Origin: DASUPK01 sp963736685
GTDB taxonomy: Bacteria > Actinomycetota > Thermoleophilia > Solirubrobacterales > 70-9
Assembly: GCA_963736685.1 (NCBI GenBank)
Contig: CAVTPZ010000013.1
Span: 1 to 64,000, forward strand
Direction of reading: 5' to 3'
Length of the DNA: 64,000 bases
Part shown: positions 19,188 through 26,567 of the stretch, piece by piece
How the letters are laid out: each line of letters opens with the position of its first letter
Position numbering within the stretch: the stretch's first letter is position 1
Notes under the pieces: model-generated
What the model saw: only the letters and a program-made list of their open reading frames with translations
The model's database searches: none
What the model was told of the DNA's origin: nothing
Program-made: the position numbers and the translations under genes

Positions 19188-20435
19188 ATGAGAGTCGGAG
19201 TGGTCGGGCTCGGATATGTCGGGCTCCCGCTGGCCGTGGCCTTCGCCGAGGAGGGCCACGACGTGGTGGGCCTGGATGCCGACCCGCGCAAGGTCGATGC
19301 CCTCTCGGAGGGCCACAGTTACGTCGAGGACGTCTCGTCCGAGCGGCTCGCCGCGCTCGAGGGGAAGCTGACGGTCACCAGCCGCTACCCGGACATGAGC
19401 GCCTGCGACGCGGTGATCATCTGCGTCCCCACCCCGCTCACCAACTCGCGCGAGCCCGACCTGAGCTACATGGTCGACGCCGCGACCTCACTGGCGGCCG
19501 TGCTGCAGAAGGGCCAGCTGATCGTGCTGGAGTCGACCACCTATCCGGGGACGACCCGCGAGCGCCTGCGGCCGATCCTGGAGGAGTCGGGACTCTCCGC
19601 GGGCAAGGACTTCCACCTTGCCTTCTCACCCGAGCGAATCGACCCCGGCCGCACCGACTACACGATCCGCACCACGCCCAAGGTGGTCGGGGGCATCAAC
19701 GAGGCGTCGACGAAGCGCGCCGTCGAGCTCTACTCGCTCGTCTGCGACGAGGTCCTCGAGGTCAGCAGCCCGGACGCGGCCGAGCTCTCCAAGCTCCTCG
19801 AGAACATCTTCCGCTCGGTCAACATCGCGCTGGTCAACGAGATCGCGATGCTCTGCGAGCGCCTCGGGATCGACGTCTGGGAGGTGATCGACGCGGCGGC
19901 ATCCAAGCCGTTCGGCTTCATGCGCTTCGATCCTGGACCTGGGATGGGCGGCCACTGCCTGCCGGTCGATCCGTTCTACCTCTCCTACAAGGCGCGGGAG
20001 CACGACTTCTACACCGAGTTCATCGAGCTCGCCGGGAAGATCAACCAGAACCAGCCGCACTGGTGCGTTCGTCGGATCGAGCGCGCTCTGAACGAGGAGG
20101 GCAAGGCGACGAGGGACGCGAAGGTCGTCCTGCTCGGTGTCTCCTACAAGGCGGGCGTCGGAGACATCCGCGAGTCGCCGGCGGTCAAGATGATCCGTCT
20201 GCTGCGCGAGCTCGGGGCCGACGTCTCCTACCACGACCCCCACGTACCGGAGCTGCAGGACCTCGGGCTCTCCTCCGCTCCGCTCGATGAGTCGCTGTCA
20301 TCCGCCGACCTCGTCTGCATCGTCACGGCGCATCCCTCGATCGACTACCAGCAGGTCGTGGACGACTCCTCGCTGGTGATCGACTTCCGCGGGGTCACCC
20401 GCGGGATCGAGGCGTCGAACCTGGTTCGGCTCTAG
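19188..20435 (+). CDS. UDP-sugar 6-dehydrogenase (UDP-GlcNAc/ManNAc or UDP-Glc type)
   Basis: 415 residues. The N-terminal Rossmann start is VGVVGLGYVGLPLAVAFAEE. VIICVPTPLTNSREPDLSYM and LIVLESTTYPGTTRERL follow, then the SPERIDPGR stretch typical of the WbpA/TviB/WecC branch. The catalytic Cys is in GMGGHCLPVDPFYLSYKA, and the C-terminal domain has LLGVSYKAGVGDIRESPA. It oxidises C6 of a UDP-(N-acetyl)hexose to a uronic acid using two NAD+. The WbpA-like motifs favour an N-acetylhexosamine substrate, but this is not decisive. It closes the polysaccharide locus. Confidence 0.85.
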   Translation: MRVGVVGLGYVGLPLAVAFAEEGHDVVGLDADPRKVDALSEGHSYVEDVSSERLAALEGKLTVTSRYPDMSACDAVIICVPTPLTNSREPDLSYMVDAATSLAAVLQKGQLIVLESTTYPGTTRERLRPILEESGLSAGKDFHLAFSPERIDPGRTDYTIRTTPKVVGGINEASTKRAVELYSLVCDEVLEVSSPDAAELSKLLENIFRSVNIALVNEIAMLCERLGIDVWEVIDAAASKPFGFMRFDPGPGMGGHCLPVDPFYLSYKAREHDFYTEFIELAGKINQNQPHWCVRRIERALNEEGKATRDAKVVLLGVSYKAGVGDIRESPAVKMIRLLRELGADVSYHDPHVPELQDLGLSSAPLDESLSSADLVCIVTAHPSIDYQQVVDDSSLVIDFRGVTRGIEASNLVRL

Positions 20436-20442
20436 CGGCCAC

Positions 20443-20485
20443 GAGTCCGCCGCATTTCGGAGCGGCGGCGAAGCCGCCGCGACTC
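20443..20485 (+). terminator. Stem-loop after the UDP-sugar dehydrogenase
   Basis: An 8-bp perfect stem GCGGCGGC-GAA-GCCGCCGC (20462-20480) is enclosed by GAGTC (20443-20447) and GACTC (20481-20485). It sits 7-50 bases after the stop. No T-run follows, as is common in GC-rich actinobacteria. It likely separates the glycan operon from the peptide cluster. Confidence 0.5.
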
Positions 20486-20556
20486 ATGCTGGGCGGCCGC
20501 ACGTGGCCGCGATCTGATGGCGAAGCCGGATTGCCAAAGCCCTATCCACGGGACCC

Positions 20557-20575
20557 CCAACCGATATAGGGTTGG
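20557..20575 (+). promoter_or_regulatory. Small inverted repeat in the leader of the precursor peptides
   Basis: CCAACC (20557-20562) pairs with GGTTGG (20570-20575) around GATATAG. The upstream CCCTAT can compete for ATAGGG at 20566-20571, giving two mutually exclusive stems. The element ends 25 bases before the first peptide ATG, which has an AAGGAG ribosome-binding site. It could be an operator or attenuator; there is no direct evidence. Confidence 0.3.
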
Positions 20576-20600
20576 CCTGAACCCAAGGGAAGGAGCACGG

Positions 20601-20731
20601 ATGCCCGATTCAAAGCAGCCCGAGGATGCCTACGAGGCGCCGAAGGTGGAGCAGATCGAGACCGAGGACAGCCCGCGGTGACCGCCGCCGGCGCGAACAG
20701 CGGCACCACGACGACGCCGCCGCCGAACTAG
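20601..20731 (+). CDS. RiPP precursor peptide 1 (lasso-like leader; one-base deletion relative to copy 2)
   Basis: As written, the frame gives 26 residues and stops at 20679-20681 after TEDSPR. Compared with copy 2, one C is missing in GAGGAC(C)AGCCC; restoring it gives 43 residues ending at the TAG 20729-20731. The leader is PDSKQPEDAYEAPKVEQIE with the YxxP motif (Y-E-A-P) followed by a hydrophobic residue. This is the signature by which lasso-type leaders are bound by a PqqD-like RRE. The restored tail is VTAAGANSGTTTTPPPN. The ribosome-binding sequence AAGGAG is well placed. The break may be a sequencing error or real decay of a duplicate. Confidence 0.65.
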
Positions 20732-20750
20732 AGGAACGAAGGAGGGGCAG

Positions 20751-20879
20751 ATGTCCGATTCCAAGCAGCCGGAGGACGCCTACGAGGCGCCGAAGGTGGA
20801 GCAGATCGAGACCGAGGACCAGCCCGCGGTGACCGCCGCCGGGCAGAACAGCGGCACCACCACCACTCCGCCGCCCTGA
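20751..20879 (+). CDS. RiPP precursor peptide 2 (lasso-like leader, Thr/Pro-rich tail)
   Basis: 42 residues from ATG 20751, with GGAGG six bases ahead. The leader SDSKQPEDAYEAPKVEQIE is nearly identical to copy 1 and has the YxxP motif; an acidic TED joins it to the tail. The C-terminal part is QPAVTAAGQNSGTTTTPPP. There is no Cys and no aromatic residue, so a thioether or lanthionine core is excluded. Candidate modification sites are Ser, the Thr run, Asn and Gln. The difference from copy 1 falls in the tail (Q versus A before NSG, and a final N), as expected for leader conservation with core variation. The stop TGA lies directly before the TTG start of the radical SAM gene. Confidence 0.7.
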   Translation: MSDSKQPEDAYEAPKVEQIETEDQPAVTAAGQNSGTTTTPPP

Positions 20880-22424
20880 TTGAGCCTGGCCGAGCGCGGG
20901 GATGCGCTCGTCCTCGACGTAGAGAGACGGGGATCTGATCGAGCGCGCCCCGCCGCGGATTCGCGGCAGCTACCGGCTGCGCCGGCTCGGGCGCCGGGTG
21001 CTGCACGACGTCCGGCCGCTCGAGGTGCCCGAGCGCCCCATCGGGGCGAAGCTCGAGCTGACCTACCACTGCAACCTGCGGTGCGGGTTCTGCTACACGG
21101 ACTCGCCGCGCCGGACACTCGCCCGCACGGTGGAGATGAGCGACGAGCAGTGGCGGCGAATCGTCGGCCAGGCGATCGAGCTCGGGCTGATCGAGGCCGT
21201 GATCACCGGAGGGGAGCCCCTGCTGCGGCGCGAGCTCACGCTCGAGACCGTGGAGCGGCTCACCGCCGCGGGCATGATGGTGACGCTGAACACGAACGGC
21301 TGGTTCCTCGACGCCGAGGCCGCCGATCGCCTCGCGGGGACCGGCGCGCGGGTGCACGTCTCTCTCGACGGCGCCTCCGCGGAGCTGCACGACGCGTCGC
21401 GCGGTGTCCCGGGCAGCTGGCGGCGCGCGGTGGAGGCGATCGATCTGATGCTCACCCGGGGAGGGCGCGTCCAGGTTGTGCACGTCGTCACCCCGCGCAA
21501 CGAGGCGACCTTCGGCGAGTTCCTCGAGCAGATGCGCCTGCTCGCCCGACCTCGGTGCGGGTCGTTCCGGTCGGCCTGATCGGGGCGGCGGCGCGGGAAG
21601 GGAGATGGGCGGTGGACTTCGAACGCGTCCGCGCGACCGTGGGCCGCTTCGGTCAGCCCGCCGAGGCCGAGGGTGCTCATGGGCGCCGAGGTGCCGTCCT
21701 CCGTGGTCGCGCTGGACTCGGCTCCGCGCGCGTTCCTCGTCCGCCCCAACGGCGCCTTCCTCGCCGATTCGCAGCATCCCTTCTCCTTCGGTGACGCCGG
21801 CCGGCAGGGCCTCGACGAATGCTGGCGGGGGCTGCGGGCGCGTGGCGCGACCGGCGGGTCTCCGATTGGCGCGCCGGAGCGCGCAACGGCGAGCAGGCCG
21901 CCGCACGGGACCTCGTTCCCTACCGCGACGAGGAGAGGACCGTCTCCGGGCTGCCTCCAGCGGCGGGCCGGCAGGGAAAGGAAGGGCCGGAGCTCGACCG
22001 CGCGATGGAGGTCCTCCAGTCGAAGATGCCCGACTTTCCCGCGGACGGCCGAGGGGACATCGACTCGGCCACCGCGCGGATCCGCGAGCTGGCGCTGGCC
22101 CGGCGCTACCGGCTGGGCGAGGTGCGCTGGGGCGGGAGCCGCGAGGGAGAGCGCCTGGTCAGGGTGGTCGCCTCCGGCCAGGTGAAGCGCCTGAACCGGA
22201 CCGCCGGGGCGGTGATGGACGCACTCGACGGCGGCACCGCCGGCGACGCGATCGGCGCTCTGGGCGCCGGGAATCCCGGTGTCGCTCGGGATCGGATCGA
22301 GCGCGACGCGCTCGACGCCATTTCCGGGTTGGTCGAAGCGGGCATCGCGGTGCCGGCCCTCGCCGCTCGCGACGACCTCGCCGCGGCCGCCGACGAGGGC
22401 TCCCTGAGCGGACTGCCCGACTGA
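20880..22424 (+). CDS. Radical SAM peptide-modifying enzyme with C-terminal PqqD-like (RRE) domain, frameshifted
   Basis: It probably starts at TTG 20880, touching the precursor stop. After a slip near 20930 comes RAPPRIRGSYRLRRLGRRVL, then the cluster-binding loop LTYHCNLRCGFCYTD (CxxxCxxC). The SAM motif region EAVITGGEPLLRREL and VTLNTNGWFLDAEAADRL follow, then VHVSLDGASAELHD. Slips near 21555, 21670 and 21835 split the rest: VRVVPVGLIGAAAREGRWAV, then FLVRPNGAFLADSQHPFSFG, then ARDLVPYRDEERTV. The last 110 or so residues (VVASGQVKRLNRTAGAVMDA...SGLVEAGIAVPAL) look like a PqqD/RRE winged helix. I do not see a full Cys-rich SPASM domain. The best reading is a leader-guided radical SAM enzyme acting on the two upstream peptides. 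Confidence 0.7.
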
Positions 22425-22432
22425 GACCCAGC

Positions 22433-22716
22433 CTACGCGGGCCGGGCGGCGCCGAAGTCGATCAGTCGCTCGATGAACGCAGCCGCGTCCGCCTCGGCGC
22501 GCTCGCGGGATATCCCGCTCCGCTCGCTCAGCACCTGCGCGAGCTCCGCCACCGTCGCCGGCTCCGCGAGCGCCTCCCAGATCAACCTCCCGGTCGCGTT
22601 CAGGCGCAGGTAGCGGTCGACTCGGGGTCGAGCATCACGATGCCGCCCTCCATCGGCTCGGTGACCAATCCCTCGCTGCGGGCGACTCGAGTGGTTGCGA
22701 TCACCTTCTCCGGCAT
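22433..22716 (-). CDS. PqqD-family peptide chaperone (RRE protein), one frameshift
   Basis: About 94 residues. The start is MPEKVIATTRVARSEGLVT. VMLDPES joins DRYLRLNATGRLIWEALAEP after restoring one base near 22620. The helical C-terminus VAELAQVLSERSGISRERAE is the PqqD fold, homologous to lasso B1 proteins that bind the YxxP leader. Its start overlaps in opposite direction with the region before the HprK-like gene. It converges on the radical SAM gene with only 8 bp between stops. A second RRE beside the one fused to the radical SAM protein suggests two separate leader-dependent steps. Confidence 0.7.
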
Positions 22717-22762
22717 GGCGCCGGAGGTTAGCCTTGGCGCCTCTGCGACCGCCGCGCTTCCT

Positions 22763-23670
22763 GTGAGCAGCCTCCACGGATACGAGATCGACTCGGATGT
22801 GCCGCTGAAGCGGGCCAGCGAGGCACCGGGGGAGCTCGGCCGGATCACGGTGAGAGCCGATCGTGATCGGCCGCTCGAGGCTCCCGCCGAGCTCGTTCGC
22901 CTGGTCGTCGATGCCGACTGGAGCCCGCAGTACGCAGCGGCTCGGCTGGGCGATCGGGTCCTGGCCTGGCACTCCGATGCGGGCACGCTTCCTGATCGAT
23001 CCCGCCTCGATGAGGATCGGCCACCGGGCGGCGGACACCGTCCTCGAGCTCGGCCCCGAGCGCTGGGAGGACAGGTTGGCCTCGAACGCGATCCCTCTCC
23101 TCCTCGGTGAGCTCGGCGGTCTCTCCTGCACGCCGCCGCGAACCTGGTCGGCGACCGGGTGGTGGTGATCTGCGGGGTGACCGGACGCGGAAAGTCGACC
23201 CTCTCGGCTGCCCTGGCGGCCGCCGGGCACCCCTCACTCGGAGAGGATGGGGTCGTCCTCCGCCGCTCCGACACGGGCCACGCGGCCTGGCCCGGTGCCC
23301 GCGGCTCCCTGCTCACCGAGCCCGCCGCCGTCGCGATCGGCGCCGCCTCGACGAACGGCCCGGCGGACCTGCGAGGACGGCGGCTGCACGACGGGCTGCG
23401 CTCGGCGGATCGCCCCGGTCAGGTGGCGCTGGTGGCCTTTCTCCGGGAGCGCGGCGGCTCGGCCGTCGCGATCGAGAGGAGCGACCGGCGAAGACCCATC
23501 GAGAGCTCCTCGACCATCTGCTCATGGCGGGGCGCCTCGGAACCAGGCAGTTCGCCGGGTCGGCGCGGGTGGCGGAGTCGGTCAACGGAGTTCTTCTCCG
23601 CGTGCCTGATTCGCTCGACGCGGTCACCGAGGCCGCGGAGCGGCTGGCGGTCCTCGCCGAGACCGCCTAG
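22763..23670 (+). CDS. HPr kinase-like P-loop protein (lasso-type tailoring kinase), frameshifted
   Basis: About 303 residues. GTG 22763 gives VSSLHGYEIDSDVPLKRASE; an upstream ATG at 22715 is possible. The N-terminal half carries FLIDPASMRIGHRA and LASNAIPLLLGELGGL. The kinase half has VLHAAANLVGDRVVVICGVT, a Walker A GVTGRGKST, LSAALAAAGHPSLGEDGVVL and a C-terminal RELLDHLLMAGRLGTRQFAG. This architecture is known from RiPP clusters, where HprK homologues phosphorylate a peptide Ser (for example the paeninodin type). Slips lie near 22985, 23130 and 23490. The stop overlaps the convergent nucleotidyltransferase stop (CTAG, 23667-23670). Confidence 0.7.
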
Positions 23671-24750
23671 CGGCGCATGGCGATGCCGCGGGCGATCAGC
23701 CGGGCGTGCCTCGCCACCAACCGAAACCGGCCCGCGCCGTCTCCTCCGACCAGGCCGTCCAGCCCGTCGCGGCTCGGAACCAGGATGTCGCGCACGAGCG
23801 CGGGCCGCTGCCTCCAGGGCAGCGCCGCCAGGCGGCCGATGTTGGCGGAGGCCTGCAGGTCGAGCTCCTCCACCGCGCGGACCGGACCGAAGGCGGGCGG
23901 CTCGCCCGGCGCCGATCGGGCGGGCCGCGGTCAAACCCGAGATAGCGCTCCGCGTAGTCGAGGGAGCGGTTCAGCACCCAGAGCAGGCCGAGCTCCTCCG
24001 CCCTGTGGAAGCCCGCATCCCACTCGGCCTCCGTGGCCGCGAGGTTGAGCCGCCTGATGTCCTCGAGCCAGGCGAGCCGCTTCTCGCGATGGCTCATCAG
24101 ATGCAGCGCGCAGACGAGCAGCTGGTCCGGCAGCGAGGGGAACGCCGCGCCGGGCACTCCCGGGCATCGGCTCGGCGCCCTCGGAGAGGGAGGCATGGGA
24201 GATCGCCTCCCCGACCCGATCGTCGCTGAGCCGCCAGTGAACCTCGACGTGGACGGACTTGCGCCCCACCGCGCGAACCAGGTCGAGGGTGTGGCCGTGG
24301 GCGACCTCGAAACCAGGGCGGAATTGGATCCTCTCCTCGTATCCGATCGCCGAGCAGCGCGCTCTTCGCGTCTTCGAGCGACTCGCGCGCGACCATCAGG
24401 TCGAGGTCGTTGTACGGCCGCAGGCCGGGGTCCGGGTAGAGACGGTCGCTGATCGCCGGGCCCTTCAGACGATCAGCGGGAGGGGAAGAGGCTTCTGATC
24501 GCCGTGGCGACGGCCGGAGCTCCCGGCCGGAGAGCGCCGTGCTCAGCGCCGCGACGGCGTGCGCGTCGCGCAGCGAGCGCGCGTCCCGCTCGGCCAGGAT
24601 CAGCCGCTCCTCGTTCAGCGCCAGGACGCAGGCTCCGATCACCCGGTGATCGATCGCGGCGGCCACGAAGCGGGCCGGCATCGCCGGCTCGACCCGCGCC
24701 TCCGAGAGGATCACCCGCCGAAGATCGCCCAGCTGGTCTGCAAACGGCAT
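23667..24750 (-). CDS. Nucleotidyltransferase of the uncharacterised RiPP/lasso-associated family, frameshifted
   Basis: About 360 residues after repair. The catalytic region reads RLKGPAISDRLYPDPGLRPY followed by NDLDLMVARESLEDAKSALL, with the paired Asp of the Pol-beta fold. VHVEVHWRLSDDRVGEAIS supplies a third acidic strand, then DQLLVCALHLMSHREKRLAW and EDIRRLNLAATEAEW. This matches the NTP_transf_5-like proteins that travel with PqqD and HprK homologues in lasso and related clusters. Slips lie near 24320, 24280, 24190 and 23880. The start is ATG 24750, or 24774 upstream. The substrate and product are unknown; nucleotidylation of the peptide or of a small molecule are both possible. Confidence 0.65.
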
Positions 24751-24844
24751 GCTGAGCGGCTCCCGGCGGAACACGCCGCGAGTCTGGAGCTACACGCGAT
24801 TCGGGTAACCCACCGACGGCGCGGCGGACTAGGGTTCTCCGCCG

Positions 24845-25714
24845 ATGGCGAATCCGAGAGCAGAGGCCGAGGACAAGCTCGGCGGCGACTACGAGGCGAG
24901 GGTGCTGGAGCCCTCGCCGCCGGCCGTGTCGGAACCTCCGTTCGCCGACGACCCGATCGAGCCGGGCGAGGTGCCGGAGGGGCGCGAGCTCGTCTCGCCG
25001 ATCCACAACCGCGGCGATCTCACCTGGGACGACATCGCAAGCGAGGATCCTGACCTGGCGCCCTGGTGCGCCGACCGCTGGCTCGGCGCCTGGAAGCGGC
25101 TCGAGCCGCTGCCACCCTCCTTCGGCGAGACGCGCGTCGCCCTCCACAAGGTGGCGGAGGCGGTGGTTGCGCCCGCCCGCATGCCGGCCAACGAGATCGC
25201 CCTGCGCTACACGCGGGGCGGCTTCGGCACACCGTTCTTCGAGCAGGACGGCGCGGACTGCCAGGTTCGAGTCGAGCACGGTGAGCTCGTTCGCCAGCGC
25301 GGAGACTCGGAGACTCGCGAGCCGCTCCCCGGCGTCGACATTGCAGCAGCGACGGCGCTCGGTGACTTCTACGGGCTGGGCTGCTCGGTGCTCGAGCAGC
25401 TGCGCGCCGATGAGCCGGATGGCGATCCCTCCCGGGTCGAGCTCTGGCCCGAGCACTTCGACATCGCGCTCGAGCTCGGCTCGGAGTCCGCCGGAAAGCG
25501 TGCGAACTTCGGCGCCTCTCCCGGCGACGACGACCATGAGGAGCCATACCTCTACGTCGGGCCCTGGAGCGCCGACGTCTCGGGGGACCTCTGGAACGCG
25601 ACCGGCTTCAAGGGCGCGGAGCTCACCTACTCGAAGCTGATCTCCGCCGACGACCATCGGCGAGCGGCCCTCGACTTCATGACAGAGCGCTACCGGGCGC
25701 TGCAGGGGGAATAG
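24845..25714 (+). CDS. Conserved acidic protein of unknown function
   Basis: 289 residues, intact, with no signal or membrane segment. The first 60 residues are acidic and probably disordered (EPSPPAVSEPPFADDPIEPG). The folded part includes ADRWLGAWKRLEPLPPSFGE, LWPEHFDIALELGSESAGKR, FGASPGDDDHEEPYLYVGPW and TGFKGAELTYSKL. I recall similar WPEHFD / NFGxSPGD proteins widely in actinobacteria as hypothetical proteins, but I cannot name a function. It is divergent from the nucleotidyltransferase by 94 bp. Membership in the peptide cluster is possible but unproven. Confidence 0.7.
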   Translation: MANPRAEAEDKLGGDYEARVLEPSPPAVSEPPFADDPIEPGEVPEGRELVSPIHNRGDLTWDDIASEDPDLAPWCADRWLGAWKRLEPLPPSFGETRVALHKVAEAVVAPARMPANEIALRYTRGGFGTPFFEQDGADCQVRVEHGELVRQRGDSETREPLPGVDIAAATALGDFYGLGCSVLEQLRADEPDGDPSRVELWPEHFDIALELGSESAGKRANFGASPGDDDHEEPYLYVGPWSADVSGDLWNATGFKGAELTYSKLISADDHRRAALDFMTERYRALQGE

Positions 25715-25720
25715 CGGGGA

Positions 25721-26555
25721 ATGACCCCGCACCGGCGCTTGGGGGGCGCCGCCCTGGGACTGTGTGTCCTGTTGCTCGCAATCGCTCCCGGGAGCGGAGC
25801 CGCCGCGGGCTCCTCGCCGCGCATCGTCGGGGGCGGCAAGGCCAATCCGGTCGGCTGGCAGTTCGCTGTCGCACTCACCCAGAAGCGACGCTTCATCTGC
25901 AGCGGCTCGCTGATCGCCCCGACCAAGGTGCTGACAGCCGCCCACTGCGTGAAGGTGGGCAAGCGCAGGCAGCTCTCGGTGCTGGCGGGCAGCCCCTGGA
26001 TCACGCCCCGGCGGCGCCGGCCGCGGATCAAGGTGACCGCCGTCGCCATCGACCCGGCCTACAACGGGCGGAAGGATTCCCACGACTTCTCCGTGCTGAC
26101 GCTGGCAAGCTCGCCCGCCGCCCAGCCCATCGCCCTCGCCACGCGGATGGAATCCAAGGCGGCGACCAAGCCGGGGAAAATGGTCCGCTCGGGCGGCTGG
26201 GGCACCCGCAGTGCCTGGGGCCTGAACGTCGCCCGCCGGCTGAAGACGACCAAGGAGCGGATATACCCGGCCCGGAAGTGCGATCGCGAGTACGGCAAGT
26301 CGCTCGGCTTTCAGCAGGCCTCGATGATCTGCGCCCTCGGCAAGCGCATCCACCGGATCCACAGCCGTCTCCCGTACCGCACCACCTCTTGCGAGGGCGA
26401 CAGCGGAGGGCCGCTGGTCGCCGACACGCCCGACGGCCCTCGCCTGATCGGCGCCGTCAGCGCGGGCGTCTTCCCGTGTGGCCTGGGCGGTGCCAGCATC
26501 TACGCGAGGGTGGCCGACCGGCTGGGGTTCATCGAGCGGGCGATCGCATCGCTAG
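25721..26555 (+). CDS. Secreted trypsin-like serine protease
   Basis: About 277 residues with a signal peptide (LGLCVLLLAIAPGSGAAAG). The mature part starts with the zymogen-type RIVGGGKANPVGWQFAVAL. The triad is visible: His in VLTAAHCVKV, Asp in DSHDFSVLTL and Ser in CEGDSGGPLVAD; GASIYARVADRLGFIERAI closes the fold. The in-frame reading passes the natural end without a stop. A single-base slip in the last codons would give the TAG at 26553-26555, which coincides with the palindromic terminator, so I place the end there. It may process secreted proteins; the substrate is unknown. Confidence 0.75.
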
Positions 26556-26567
26556 CCGTGCGGCTAG
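26552..26567. terminator. Palindrome shared by two convergent gene ends
   Basis: CTAGCCG-TG-CGGCTAG is a perfect 7-bp palindrome that contains both the probable protease stop (plus strand) and the stop of the secreted esterase (minus strand). A GGGGCC-A-GGCCCC stem follows at once. The arrangement suits a bidirectional terminator. Confidence 0.5.

Noticed and set aside
20601..24750. Calling the peptide cluster a standard lasso-peptide locus
   Set aside because: No asparagine-synthetase-like cyclase, no transglutaminase-like protease and no ABC exporter are present, and a radical SAM enzyme is. Only the leader, PqqD, kinase and nucleotidyltransferase are lasso-like.
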